A DNA stretch of 64,000 bases from Dorea sp. D27. GTDB lineage: Bacteria > Bacillota > Clostridia > Lachnospirales > Lachnospiraceae. Below, in pieces: positions 53,031-61,369 of this stretch. The stretch's first letter is position 1; each line of letters begins with the position of its first letter. A program made the position numbers and the translations under genes. Where the stretch lies: positions 773,952-837,951 of the forward strand of contig NZ_KQ236744.1 in NCBI RefSeq assembly GCF_001185345.1. The letters are read 5' to 3'. Under the pieces are notes generated by a model. It was not told the DNA's origin. It ran no database searches and was given only the letters and a program-made list of their open reading frames with translations.

Positions 53031-53504
53031 ATGGAAAACGCTTATAAGACGATTAACCATATACTGGTGAACTTGATCAATGAGATATGGGAGCTGGAGG
53101 AAAAGGCAATTATTACAGAGGAGTTCAAAGACCTGACGAATAATGACATGCATGTGATAGAGGCGGTTGGCCTCGGGGACGGTAATAATATGTCAGCGAT
53201 AGCCCGCAGGCTTGGCATCACCGTAGGCTCTCTCACTACTGCCATGAACAGCCTTGTGAATAAAAAGTACGTGGAGCGCAGGAGAAGCGAGGAAGACAGA
53301 AGGGTCGTGTATGTAAAGCTGACGGATAAAGGGGTAAGCGCATACAGGCACCATGAAGACTATCACCGCCAGATGACACAGGCCATACTGGATAAGCTCA
53401 GCGAAGACGAGATTCCGGTACTGGTTAAGACGCTGGACGCTCTTGATGATTTCTTCTGCGGCTACAGCCAGCACCGAGACGACGGGAAGGGCAGCAGGAG
53501 TTAA
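53031..53504 (+). CDS. fabT: MarR-family regulator of fatty-acid synthesis (FabT-like)
   Basis: 157 residues. Winged-helix MarR fold: NNMSAIARRLGITVGSLTTAMNSLVNKKYVERRRSEEDRRVVYVKLTDKG. Its position in the fab cluster and the two TTTGA-N3-TCAAA boxes around the fabH promoter identify it as FabT, which represses the operon when bound to long-chain acyl-ACP. GAGGGAG gives a ribosome site. Unusually it is the last gene of the cluster rather than the first. Confidence 0.85.
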   Translation: MENAYKTINHILVNLINEIWELEEKAIITEEFKDLTNNDMHVIEAVGLGDGNNMSAIARRLGITVGSLTTAMNSLVNKKYVERRRSEEDRRVVYVKLTDKGVSAYRHHEDYHRQMTQAILDKLSEDEIPVLVKTLDALDDFFCGYSQHRDDGKGSRS

Positions 53505-53536
53505 GAAGGCAGAGTACAGAAGGCAGGAGAGAGCAG

Positions 53537-54214
53537 ATGGTAAGAGGCGTAATATTTGATATGGACGGCACGATGTTCGATACGGAACATCTGTCTACCG
53601 TGACATGGCAGATGGCCGGGGAGAAGCTGGAGCTGGATATCAATGACAGTCTTATTGAAAGTTTCAGGGGCGGCAACCCGGCGCAGATAAGAAGGCTATT
53701 TTCTGAAGCACTTGGACCGGATGTGGATTATGAATATGTGAAGGAAGTTAAGCATGAGTTTTTTGAAATGCTTACGGAGAGAGACGGCATACCCATCAAA
53801 AAGGGACTGTTTGAACTGATGGACTATCTGAAGGAAGAGCAGATTCCCATGGCGGTTGCCACGTCTACCGCCCGTGACAGGGCAGTGGATATCATAAGAC
53901 GTGCAGGAGCCTATGGGTACCTGTCGGCCTGCATCTGTGGAGATGCGGTGGAAAAGAGCAAGCCGGCACCGGACATTTTCTGGAAAGCGGCCGAAGAGCT
54001 TGGCTGCAGTCCTGCGGAATGTCTTGTGCTGGAGGACAGTACAGCAGGGGTAATGGCGGGCAAGGCGGCCGGGGGATATATCATATATATCCCGGATGAA
54101 ACAGATATACCTGAAACGGTTCTGGATGGGATAACGGCCCGGATGGGCAGCCTGCTCGAAGTGATAGACTGGATAAAGTCAACGAACACGGGGACGAGCC
54201 GCGGACAGAGATAA
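53537..54214 (+). CDS. HAD-family phosphatase / beta-phosphoglucomutase-like
   Basis: 225 residues. HAD motif I FDMDGTMFDTEH, motif II TSTARD, motif III Lys in KSKPAPDIFWKAA and motif IV LEDSTAGVMAG. The four-helix cap of subfamily IA lies between. Such proteins dephosphorylate or isomerise small sugar phosphates. It starts 32 bp after fabT and may be read through from that operon; a terminator follows at 54220. Confidence 0.85.
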   Translation: MVRGVIFDMDGTMFDTEHLSTVTWQMAGEKLELDINDSLIESFRGGNPAQIRRLFSEALGPDVDYEYVKEVKHEFFEMLTERDGIPIKKGLFELMDYLKEEQIPMAVATSTARDRAVDIIRRAGAYGYLSACICGDAVEKSKPAPDIFWKAAEELGCSPAECLVLEDSTAGVMAGKAAGGYIIYIPDETDIPETVLDGITARMGSLLEVIDWIKSTNTGTSRGQR

Positions 54215-54219
54215 CGAAG

Positions 54220-54257
54220 GCTATGCTGTATTTGATCAATTACAGCATGGCTTTTTT
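54220..54257 (+). terminator. Intrinsic terminator after the HAD gene
   Basis: GCTATGCTGTA (54220-54230) pairs with TACAGCATGGC (54241-54251), followed by TTTTTT. Ends the fab/fabT/HAD transcript. Confidence 0.85.
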
Positions 54258-54350
54258 GCGTTATAATAGAATAACAGAAGAATATCAGTTAATGGCAATG
54301 CAGACGTATGGCAGTTGAATATTTAGAAAAAACGGAAAGGAGGCTATACA

Positions 54351-55079
54351 ATGGATGAGGATATAAGAAGGCTTCAGGATATTATTGATGAGAGCAGCCG
54401 CATCGTATTTTTCGGAGGTGCGGGGGTATCTACAGAGAGTCACATTCCTGATTTTAGAAGTGCGGATGGACTTTACAGGCAGAAGTACCGATTCTCGCCC
54501 GAACAGATTGTGAGCCACAGCTTTTTTTCGAGAAATACAGAGGATTTTTTTGAGTTTTATAAGGAGAAGATGATGTTTCTGGATGCAGAGCCGAACCCGG
54601 CCCATAAGAAACTGGCGGAACTGGAAGAGGCCGGAAAGCTGGCGGCAATCGTGACACAGAATATTGACGGACTGCATCAGGCAGCCGGAAGCAGGAATGT
54701 ACTGGAGCTTCACGGAAGCATACACAGAAATAACTGTCAGAAGTGCGGTAAGTTCTTTGATGCTTCATATGTCAAACATGCTGACGGTGTCCCAAGGTGC
54801 GGATGTGGCGGACTCATTAAGCCGGATGTCGTTCTTTACGAAGAAAGCCTGGATGCGGAAGTCATATCCGAAAGCATAAAGGCAATCTGCGAAGCCGATA
54901 CGCTGATTATCGGCGGCACCTCGCTTATAGTGTATCCGGCGGCGGGATTTATCGATTATTTCAGAGGCCGCCATCTTGTGGTGATTAACAAAAGCGCTAC
55001 GGCAAAGGAAGTCGGCGCAGATCTGACGATAGCAGAACCAATTGGGGAGGTGCTTGGACAGATAGCGGTACACAGTTGA
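54351..55079 (+). CDS. NAD-dependent protein deacylase (sirtuin)
   Basis: 242 residues. FFGGAGVSTESHIPDFRSADGLY, TQNIDGLHQAAGS, ELHGSIHRNNC with the catalytic His and a four-Cys zinc site (CQKCGKFF... CGCGG) are all intact. GGTSLIVYPAAGF and NKSATAKE complete the NAD site. Removes acetyl or longer acyl groups from lysines. AAAGGAGG precedes the ATG. Own small unit ended by a terminator at 55100. A zinc macrodomain gene lies 7 kb away. Confidence 0.9.
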   Translation: MDEDIRRLQDIIDESSRIVFFGGAGVSTESHIPDFRSADGLYRQKYRFSPEQIVSHSFFSRNTEDFFEFYKEKMMFLDAEPNPAHKKLAELEEAGKLAAIVTQNIDGLHQAAGSRNVLELHGSIHRNNCQKCGKFFDASYVKHADGVPRCGCGGLIKPDVVLYEESLDAEVISESIKAICEADTLIIGGTSLIVYPAAGFIDYFRGRHLVVINKSATAKEVGADLTIAEPIGEVLGQIAVHS

Positions 55080-55099
55080 AGAACATGTTGACAGAGAAT

Positions 55100-55140
55100 A
55101 AAGTTACGAGGCATCTTCGGGTGTTTCGTAACTTTATTTT
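55100..55140 (+). terminator. Intrinsic terminator after the sirtuin gene
   Basis: AAAGTTACGA (55100-55109) and TCGTAACTTT (55126-55135) pair, followed by ATTTT. Confidence 0.8.
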
Positions 55141-55141
55141 G

Positions 55142-55151
55142 TAGTATCATT
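55142..55151 (+). repeat. Direct repeat flanking the second recombinase, left copy
   Basis: TAGTATCATT here recurs at 55987-55996 in the same orientation, so the two copies bracket the recombinase gene and about 100 bp on either side. Ten bases in AT-rich sequence could arise by chance. Confidence 0.3.
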
Positions 55152-55249
55152 CTGATGAAATATCTATTTTAAATCATAACATATGGTAATATTTGGAAAT
55201 ATATAATACTCTCATTTACGATATTATATACGAAGAAGGAGAGATTAGT

Positions 55250-55885
55250 ATGGAAAGAATATGCTATGGTTATGTCAGGGTATCAAGCAAGGAACAGAAT
55301 ATCGGGCGTCAGATTGCAGCGTTGGAAAAAGTGCCGGTGCCAGAGGAAAATATATACATAGACAAACAGTCCGGAAAAGATTTTGACCGTCCCAATTACC
55401 AGAAGATGATGAACCAGCTGCGTGCTGGAGATGTGGTGTTCGTAAAGTCAATCGACCGGTTAGGAAGAAATTATGATGAAATCATAGAACAATGGAGGCT
55501 CCTGACCAAAACGAAAGATGTTGATATCGTCGTCATAGATTTTCCTTTGCTGGATACGAGGAACCATGTGAATGGACTCACTGGTAAGTTCATTGCAGAT
55601 ATCGTATTACAGATATTGTCATATGTAGCCCAGATTGAACGCGAGAATATACGGCAGAGGCAGGCGGAAGGGATTGCGGTTGCCAAGTTAAGAGGAGTAG
55701 CTTTCGGCCGTCCGGCAAAAGAGATACCGGAGGAGTTCCCCCACGTGTTTGAACTGTGGAGACAGGGCAAGATAAGCATGCGCAGGGCAGGGAAGATTAT
55801 GGGGACAAACCATACGACAGTTTCTAAATGGATAAAGCTCTATATAGAGGAGAATGATATTTATATGGGCGACAAAAAGGTATAA
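55250..55885 (+). CDS. Second small serine recombinase (resolvase/invertase family)
   Basis: 211 residues from ATG 55250, eight bases after AAGGAG; an in-frame start at 55193 has no such site. Ser12 in GYVRVSSKEQN, KSIDRLGRNYDE and YVAQIERENIRQRQAEGIAVAKLRG mirror the protein at 26599, to which it is clearly paralogous. The C-terminal HTH is longer (RRAGKIMGTNHTTVSKWIKLYI). Flanked by the direct repeat TAGTATCATT. No transposase or other mobile genes are beside it, so a chromosomal switch or a remnant of an element is possible. Confidence 0.9.
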   Translation: MERICYGYVRVSSKEQNIGRQIAALEKVPVPEENIYIDKQSGKDFDRPNYQKMMNQLRAGDVVFVKSIDRLGRNYDEIIEQWRLLTKTKDVDIVVIDFPLLDTRNHVNGLTGKFIADIVLQILSYVAQIERENIRQRQAEGIAVAKLRGVAFGRPAKEIPEEFPHVFELWRQGKISMRRAGKIMGTNHTTVSKWIKLYIEENDIYMGDKKV

Positions 55886-55986
55886 AAATTGGATGGAAAT
55901 GTAGACTTAAATTTCCACATGAAATCAATAAAATTAAAAGCTTTTTAACACGAATCCTACTTAATTAAAGCAGTTACATAAAATAA

Positions 55987-55996
55987 TAGTATCATT
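55987..55996 (+). repeat. Direct repeat flanking the second recombinase, right copy
   Basis: TAGTATCATT, identical to 55142-55151. The gap 55886-56056 is AT-rich and otherwise shows only GGAAAT...ATTTCC (about 55896-55918) as a weak inverted repeat. Confidence 0.3.
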
Positions 55997-56074
55997 GATG
56001 GATAAAAATGTCTGATTTTATAGCCATGTTTCTATGAGGGGATGTAGTGGATAAGCGTGGGAAGGGAATGGAAG

Positions 56075-56335
56075 ATGAAAAAGAATACGAAGGAAGAGCT
56101 GTTGGAGGTGATAGCATCCAAATCAGGATGCATCTACCTGTCCGATGTCATTCTGCCTATATATAGGGATAAAGTGCTGGGAGCAATAGAGTCAATAGAT
56201 GAAAACGAATACGAATTAAAAGAATGGCAGGAGACGGTCGAATATATTGTCGGAAACAATTCAATACATATAAAAGATTGTAAAGAGGCAAAAGAATACT
56301 TAATCCACAAATTGTGGAAAAGAGGATTTCAATAG
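56075..56335 (+). CDS. Hypothetical protein, 86 residues
   Basis: ATG 56075 is preceded by GGGAAGGGA at about the right spacing; a GTG at 56057 would add six residues. The product (MKKNTKEELLEVIASKSGCIYLSDVILPIYRDKVLGAIESI...) is soluble and probably all-helical, with no recognised family. It lies downstream of the second recombinase and is followed after three bases by a long palindromic repeat. Function unknown. Confidence 0.5.
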   Translation: MKKNTKEELLEVIASKSGCIYLSDVILPIYRDKVLGAIESIDENEYELKEWQETVEYIVGNNSIHIKDCKEAKEYLIHKLWKRGFQ

Positions 56336-56338
56336 GGA

Positions 56339-56406
56339 CAGAGCAAATGCGGGCCGGGGACGGAGGTTTTTAAAAAAACCTCCGTCCCCGGCCCGCATTT
56401 GCTCTG
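56339..56406. repeat. Dispersed palindromic repeat, copy 2
   Basis: Arms of 33 bp (56339-56371 and 56374-56406) with a 2-base loop. The core GGGGACGGAGG is shared with other copies, but the outer 17 bp (CAGAGCAAATGCGGGCC) is unique to this copy and still perfectly complementary. Lies between convergent genes. Confidence 0.8.
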
Positions 56407-56422
56407 TTTATATTATATATGT

Positions 56423-57022
56423 TTATGAGGTTATACCGAATCCCATGTTAGGTGCTATAAACATGTGCAAAAGGTCGCCCAGAAATACAGCAGTCAAAAA
56501 TACACACACAATGAATTTAGACCTTGACGAGAACCGCTGTAGCAGGTTGTCCATTTTAGGAGCGATGATATATATAAAGAAAAGACCGCCGATACCGAAT
56601 ATTACAAGGCCTTCCACGCAAACCCTGCCGTTGATGTTAAGGAACATGTCGCTGTAATCCCACCATCTTGCACCGAATAATGTTTCCAGCATAAGGCTGG
56701 TTACATATTCGATTACTCCGCATAATCCCATAATCAGACAAAGCAGCTGCATAGGGCGGTCTCTCCAGCTCTTTAGGACAACCAGTATCAAGACGCCGCC
56801 CATACCGTATATAGGAAGCCATGGGCCTGTCATAACACCACGGTTTATAATCATACCGTCTTCTATGATATGTAAAAATACTTCCCATACCCAGCCAATG
56901 CCAGAAAACGCAAAAAACATCAAAATTAAGGAATCAATAGAATACGTACGTTCATAGTTTAATTCAGTAAACGGACTGAGTGATAAAACAGTGCTTTCAA
57001 TTTTCTTTGCCATTGCCTTCAT
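56423..57022 (-). CDS. Putative membrane protein of the CmpB-like ABC-permease family (PF06541-type)
   Basis: 199 residues, five to six helices. The signature GIGWVWEVFLHIIEDGMIINRGVMTGPWLPIYGMGGVLIL and IEYVTSLMLETLFGARWWDYSDMFLNINGRVCVEGLVIFGIGG is that of the family annotated as putative ABC transporter permease. The true function is not established and no ATPase or binding protein is adjacent. Minus strand, downstream of hydF. Confidence 0.75.
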   Translation of the reverse strand: MKAMAKKIESTVLSLSPFTELNYERTYSIDSLILMFFAFSGIGWVWEVFLHIIEDGMIINRGVMTGPWLPIYGMGGVLILVVLKSWRDRPMQLLCLIMGLCGVIEYVTSLMLETLFGARWWDYSDMFLNINGRVCVEGLVIFGIGGLFFIYIIAPKMDNLLQRFSSRSKFIVCVFLTAVFLGDLLHMFIAPNMGFGITS

Positions 57023-57169
57023 ATCAAAATCCCCCCTAGGAAAAGATAATGTTCTATTTGATATGAATATTGTAACGAAAAGAAATAAAGATGTATTGTA
57101 GTGTTTATGAAGAATTTATAAAGAATTATACAGCAAGTTTTAGAAGTTCTGAAGAAATTGGGGACGAGA

Positions 57170-57211
57170 AATTGGGGACGGAGGAAAACTAAAAAACCTC
57201 CGTCCCCAATT
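57170..57211. repeat. Dispersed palindromic repeat, copy 3
   Basis: AATTGGGGACGGAGG (57170-57184) pairs with CCTCCGTCCCCAATT (57197-57211). A partial direct copy TTGGGGACG precedes it at about 57159-57167, and GTGTCCC at 57221-57227 matches the flank of copies 1 and 5. Sits at the 3' end of hydF. Confidence 0.75.
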
Positions 57212-57230
57212 AAAAATAGGGTGTCCCTTT

Positions 57231-58445
57231 TTATAATTCTGGGAATATTTCTATGCTCCGCTCCAGTATACCATTCATATGTGCTATGGCGACTCCATAG
57301 TTCGTGATTGGTAAATGTGCATCTTCTGTACATTTCAGGCGGTATTTCATTTCGCGTTCGTTTAAAGTGCAGCCACCGCAGTGGATAACCAGCTTATATG
57401 TGGATAAGTCAATTGGAAATTCTGTACCGCTTGTAAATTCAAAGTTGATATTTTTCCCCGTGTAATCTTGAACCATGCTGGGCAGCTTTACAGTGCCGAT
57501 ATCGTCGCATTGTCTGTGATGTGTACATCCTTCAGCTATGAGAACCGTATCACCGTCGTCCAATGTGTCTAATGTCCTTGCACCGTCTACCACTGCTCTT
57601 AAACTGCCTTTATATCTTGCGAACAAGATTGAAAACGATGTAAGTGGAATATCATCCGGTGTTTCTTTCGATACCTTTCCAAATACCTGACTGTCAGTTA
57701 TAATCATGGCCGGCCTTTTTCCAAGAGCGGAAAGGGTGCGGGATAACTCATTGTCTTTTATGACGACAGCAGCTGCATCAGCTTCCAGAATATCGCGTAT
57801 GGTCTGCTGCTGAGGTAATATCAGACGTCCCTTAGGAGCAGCCTTGTCAATTGGAACAACGAGTAATATAAAGTCAGACGGCTTGACAAGATCGCTTACA
57901 ATTCTTAACTTAGAATCATCTGGGGGAACAAGTGTTGCAATAAGTTCTTTCAACTCATATATATTGCTCTTATCTGATGCGCTCACCCACATAAAATAAT
58001 CTTCCGGGGCTAGTCCAAGTGATGCGGCATCCATAAACCGTCCGGGCACAGCGATATCTGCCTTATTCAAAACGACGACTGATGGGATGGCCTTTTCCTT
58101 AATACGTCTTAATATCGCATAGTCTTCTTCGGTCATCCCGACAGTCCCGTCGACGACAAGTATTGCAATATCTGTTTTATTCAATACCTGATATGCTTTT
58201 TGTATTCTGAGAGCGCCCAAATCGCCATCGTCATCAAGTCCTGGTGTGTCAATCATAACGACCGGGCCGAGTGGAAGAAGCTCCATTGCCTTGAGAACTG
58301 GGTCGGTAGTCGTACCTTTAACATCCGATACGATAGCCAGATTTTGCCCTGTAAGGGCATTGATAATGCTGGATTTGCCTGCATTGCGTTTTCCGAAGAT
58401 ACCGATATGTATACGTTCAGAAGAAGGTGTGCTGTTTAAGCTCAT
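57231..58445 (-). CDS. hydF: [FeFe]-hydrogenase H-cluster maturation GTPase
   Basis: 404 residues. P-loop IGIFGKRNAGKSSIINALTGQ, switch region TTTDPVLKAMELLPLGPVVMIDTPGLDDDGDLG, VVLNKADI, and the C-terminal cluster site EGCTHHRQCDD...VIHCGGCTLNEREM (Cys-His and HCxxC). HydF is the scaffold that holds the 2Fe precursor before delivery to the hydrogenase apoprotein encoded at 14184. Third gene of hydE-hydG-hydF on the minus strand, with repeat copies on both sides. Confidence 0.93.
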   Translation of the reverse strand: MSLNSTPSSERIHIGIFGKRNAGKSSIINALTGQNLAIVSDVKGTTTDPVLKAMELLPLGPVVMIDTPGLDDDGDLGALRIQKAYQVLNKTDIAILVVDGTVGMTEEDYAILRRIKEKAIPSVVVLNKADIAVPGRFMDAASLGLAPEDYFMWVSASDKSNIYELKELIATLVPPDDSKLRIVSDLVKPSDFILLVVPIDKAAPKGRLILPQQQTIRDILEADAAAVVIKDNELSRTLSALGKRPAMIITDSQVFGKVSKETPDDIPLTSFSILFARYKGSLRAVVDGARTLDTLDDGDTVLIAEGCTHHRQCDDIGTVKLPSMVQDYTGKNINFEFTSGTEFPIDLSTYKLVIHCGGCTLNEREMKYRLKCTEDAHLPITNYGVAIAHMNGILERSIEIFPEL

Positions 58446-58501
58446 ATATTATTCCTTTCCGTCAGGGACATGGTAAATTAAAAAAGGGACAGGGATATTT
58501 T

Positions 58502-58543
58502 AATTGGGGACGGAGTTTTTTTAGAAAACCTCCGTCCCCAATT
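58502..58543. repeat. Dispersed palindromic repeat, copy 4
   Basis: AATTGGGGACGGAG (58502-58515) pairs with CTCCGTCCCCAATT (58530-58543). A GGGACAGGG flank lies at 58486-58494. It lies between hydG and hydF on the same transcript, so it is not simply an operon-end terminator. Confidence 0.75.
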
Positions 58544-58545
58544 GT

Positions 58546-59967
58546 TTAAAATCGGAAGTCTCGTCTGTTGTTTTCGCGTATGAGGCGAAGATTTTCGAGT
58601 ACGACCTGTCGTGCTTTTTCGTTTGGAACGTTTAAGACTTCTTTATCTATCAATTTGTCTCCTATGGCTTTCGTTTCAGGTGATGCGTAATCCATAAGAT
58701 ATTCTTCCAGCGTCATCAAAGCGTTTGGATGGCAGCAGTTTTGTATCTGCCCGCTCTTGCACAGAGACATGAAGCGGTCGCCTGTACGGCCTTCACGATA
58801 ACAGGCGGTACAGAAGCTTGGCAGATAGTCCATCTCCATAAGCCAGCGTACGACTTCATCGAGCGTACGGTTGTCGATGACATCAAACTGCTCGGATTTC
58901 TCATCTTCCGGCTCCGGTTCGCAATAGCCGCCTACACTCGTCCTGGAACCGCCGCTGATTTGGGAGATGCCAAGATGAAGAACCCTTTCACGCGTTTTCT
59001 GGCTTTCACGTGTAGAGATGATCATACCAGTATAAGGTACAGCGATTCGTATACAGGCAACAATTTTAGCAAAGGTGTCATCATCGATGCCATTTGTAAA
59101 TGCGTCGGCATCGATATCGTCTGCATTACGCAGGCGTGGTACGCTGATAGTATGTGGACCCACTCCGAAAGCGGCTTCCAGATGCTCTGCATGCATGAGC
59201 AGTCCGGCAAATTCATAACGGAATTTGTCAAGACCGAACAATACGCCGACGCCCACATCATCTATACCGCCTTCCATGGCTCGGTCCATAGCTTCGGTAT
59301 GATAGTTGTAATCATGCTTTGGCCCTGTTGGATGAAGCTGTAGGTAGCTTTCCTTGTGATATGTCTCCTGGAAGAGGATGTAGGTGCCGATTCCTGCTTC
59401 TTTTAACAACTTGTAATTATCCACCGTTGTAGCCGCGATGTTGATATTGACTCTTCGGATTGCGCCATTTTTATGTTTGATGCTGTAAATGGTGTTGATA
59501 CAGTCCAGATAGTATTCCATCGTATTGTGTACCGGATCTTCTCCTGCTTCGAGGGCCAGCCGCTTATGTCCCATGTCCTGCAGAGCAATGACTTCTTTAC
59601 GAATTTCATCCTGTGTCAGTTTTTTCCGTGCAATGTGCTTATTCTTCAAGTGGTACGGACAGTATGTACAGCCGTTTATACAGTAGTTAGAAAGATACAG
59701 CGGAGCAAACAGAACAATCCTGTTTCCGTAAAAATCCTTTTTTATCTGTTCTGCCAGACGGAAGATTTTCTCGTTCATATCCGCATCTTCGCAGGCGAGC
59801 AGAACAGAAGCTTCACGGTGGGTCAGCCCCTTTCTAAGCTCAGCCTTCTTGATAAGTGACTCGATCAATGCAAGGTTATTTTTGTTCTCGTCGGCATAGG
59901 CCAGAGTTTCCTGGATTTCTTCGTGATTGATGAAATCGTCCGCATGTTTTGAGTTTACATCATACAT
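58546..59967 (-). CDS. hydG: [FeFe]-hydrogenase H-cluster radical SAM maturase (tyrosine lyase)
   Basis: 473 residues. Radical-SAM Cys in SNYCINGCTYCPYH, the AdoMet region LALEAGEDP, and the C-terminal second cluster CTACYREGRTGDRFMSLCKSGQIQNCC. HydG splits tyrosine to give CO and cyanide ligands of the H-cluster. Start MYDVNSKHADDF has AGGAAATG upstream. It follows hydE by 37 bp. Confidence 0.94.
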   Translation of the reverse strand: MYDVNSKHADDFINHEEIQETLAYADENKNNLALIESLIKKAELRKGLTHREASVLLACEDADMNEKIFRLAEQIKKDFYGNRIVLFAPLYLSNYCINGCTYCPYHLKNKHIARKKLTQDEIRKEVIALQDMGHKRLALEAGEDPVHNTMEYYLDCINTIYSIKHKNGAIRRVNINIAATTVDNYKLLKEAGIGTYILFQETYHKESYLQLHPTGPKHDYNYHTEAMDRAMEGGIDDVGVGVLFGLDKFRYEFAGLLMHAEHLEAAFGVGPHTISVPRLRNADDIDADAFTNGIDDDTFAKIVACIRIAVPYTGMIISTRESQKTRERVLHLGISQISGGSRTSVGGYCEPEPEDEKSEQFDVIDNRTLDEVVRWLMEMDYLPSFCTACYREGRTGDRFMSLCKSGQIQNCCHPNALMTLEEYLMDYASPETKAIGDKLIDKEVLNVPNEKARQVVLENLRLIRENNRRDFRF

Positions 59968-60004
59968 AGTACATTTCCTCCGTCATTTTATAAAATTTTT
60001 AAAG

Positions 60005-61045
60005 TTATATATTCAGTGAATCACCACGTTTGGTGACTACGTGATATCCGATAGACTCCATGCGGCGTTCCAGGCAGTTCCTGCATTCCGCGGCTTCATC
60101 TCCGGTACAGATTTTGTTGTCATAAAGAGCATAATCTTTCCTGACAGATGTAGGAGATAGATTTGGCATGACGACATTTGCACCGGCCTGGATTCCAAGC
60201 TCCCGCCCTTGAGGATGAATCGTTCCGAGGGCTGTCGTGGCTGGTAGAAGCACTTTAGGAACCATGAGCCTCAGCAGTCCAAGCATAAATAATGTGAGCT
60301 CCAGCGTGCCGGAGGGCCGTTCGGCAAATGGTGTGTCACGATGGGAAATGAATGGGCCGATGCCAACCATCTGCGGGTCTAGTTCCTTTATGAAAAGCAT
60401 ATCCTCAGCAAGATGCTCTGCGGTCTGGAAAGGTGAGCCAACCATGAAGCCGGTTCCTACCTGGTAACCGATTTTTTTCAGATTCCACAAGCACTCCTGG
60501 CGGTCTGCCGCCCTTAACAGAGGCGGGTGCAGCTTTGCATAGTGTCCGGCATCATATGTTTCATGCCTGAGCAGATAACGGTCAGCCCCTGCGTCATGGA
60601 GCGCCTTATAACTGTCATAGCCACGTTCCCCGACCGATAAAGTAATGGCACAGTCCGGCCAGCCTTTCTTTATAGCTGCTATGATGTCACACAGGCGGGA
60701 GTCGTCATAATAGGCATCCTCACCACCCTGGAGTACAAAAGTACGGAAACCGAGGCTGTAACCTGTATCACAACAGGAGAGAATCTCCTCCTTAGACAGC
60801 CGATATCTGGATACATTCAGATTGCTTTTACGGATTCCGCAGTAGAGACAGTCATTTCTGCAGTAATTTGTAAATTCTATCAGTCCCCGCACATACACAT
60901 CATGTCCGTAATATATATGGCGAACGCTGCGTGCCTGCCGAAACAGATACTCAGCGAGTTCTGGTGACCGTCCCTCAATCAGTACGTTCCATTCTTGTTT
61001 GGATAAAGCCTTGTTTTCCTGCAGCTTATCGATGAGCTCTCTCAT
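60005..61045 (-). CDS. hydE: [FeFe]-hydrogenase H-cluster radical SAM maturase
   Basis: 346 residues. Radical-SAM motif FTNYCRNDCLYCGIRKSN, LQGGEDAYYDD, LRHETYDAGHYAKLHPP and the C-terminal MPNLSPTSVRKDYALYDNKICTGDEAAECRNCLERRM. HydE acts with HydG and HydF to build the 2Fe subcluster. First gene of the maturation operon; its mRNA has a structured leader with a terminator 30 bp upstream of the start codon. Confidence 0.93.
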   Translation of the reverse strand: MRELIDKLQENKALSKQEWNVLIEGRSPELAEYLFRQARSVRHIYYGHDVYVRGLIEFTNYCRNDCLYCGIRKSNLNVSRYRLSKEEILSCCDTGYSLGFRTFVLQGGEDAYYDDSRLCDIIAAIKKGWPDCAITLSVGERGYDSYKALHDAGADRYLLRHETYDAGHYAKLHPPLLRAADRQECLWNLKKIGYQVGTGFMVGSPFQTAEHLAEDMLFIKELDPQMVGIGPFISHRDTPFAERPSGTLELTLFMLGLLRLMVPKVLLPATTALGTIHPQGRELGIQAGANVVMPNLSPTSVRKDYALYDNKICTGDEAAECRNCLERRMESIGYHVVTKRGDSLNI

Positions 61046-61075
61046 ATATCACCTCTGGAAGAATATCGTAGGAAA

Positions 61076-61152
61076 TAAAAAAATCTGCACCTACAGGCGC
61101 AGACCTTCGTCAAAGGATAGTATCCCCTTTTATATCGAACTTTCTGTGCGCC
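61076..61152 (-). promoter_or_regulatory. Structured hydE leader: terminator with competing stem (riboswitch-like)
   Basis: On the minus strand the leader contains TCTGCGCC, TGTA, GGTGCAGA followed by seven T (61103 down to 61076), an intrinsic terminator. Its 5' half TGCGCC (61101-61096) can instead pair with GGCGCA upstream in the transcript (61152-61147), closing a domain with inner stems TTCG/CGAA and AAAGG-GAT/ATCCTTT. Such exclusive pairing is the layout of transcription-terminating riboswitches or protein attenuators. It fits no riboswitch class I can name. Confidence 0.55.
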
Positions 61153-61195
61153 TTTTCACTCAGGAATGACCTTTGTGATTAGTACGTTTGTATGA

Positions 61196-61224
61196 ATTAT
61201 AGCATAATGGATAAATTTACTCAA
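61196..61224 (-). promoter_or_regulatory. Promoter of the hydEGF operon
   Basis: Minus strand: TTGAGT (61224-61219), 17-bp spacer, TATAAT (61201-61196). Gives a leader of about 145 nt before the hydE ATG. The remainder of the gap to 61370 shows nothing else I can name. Confidence 0.6.
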
Positions 61225-61369
61225 TAAAAGTTTAAGAATTCACGAATTTCAACACACCGTTTGACGTGCTGCGCGTGATGCTGTATAGTATGAATGATTG
61301 GCGTCAATTGGCTGTTCTTATCCTTACGTTGCTTAGTCAACTGGCGTTATGTGGACAGGAGATATGAAG

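Noticed and set aside
55200-55230. TATATAAT/ATTATATA inverted repeat upstream of the second recombinase as an inversion site
   Set aside because: Eight AT-only base pairs in AT-rich DNA, easily due to chance.
26599-56335. The two serine recombinases as ends of one large mobile element
   Set aside because: The interval holds core fatty-acid synthesis genes, no att repeats or transfer genes, and composition does not change at the recombinases.
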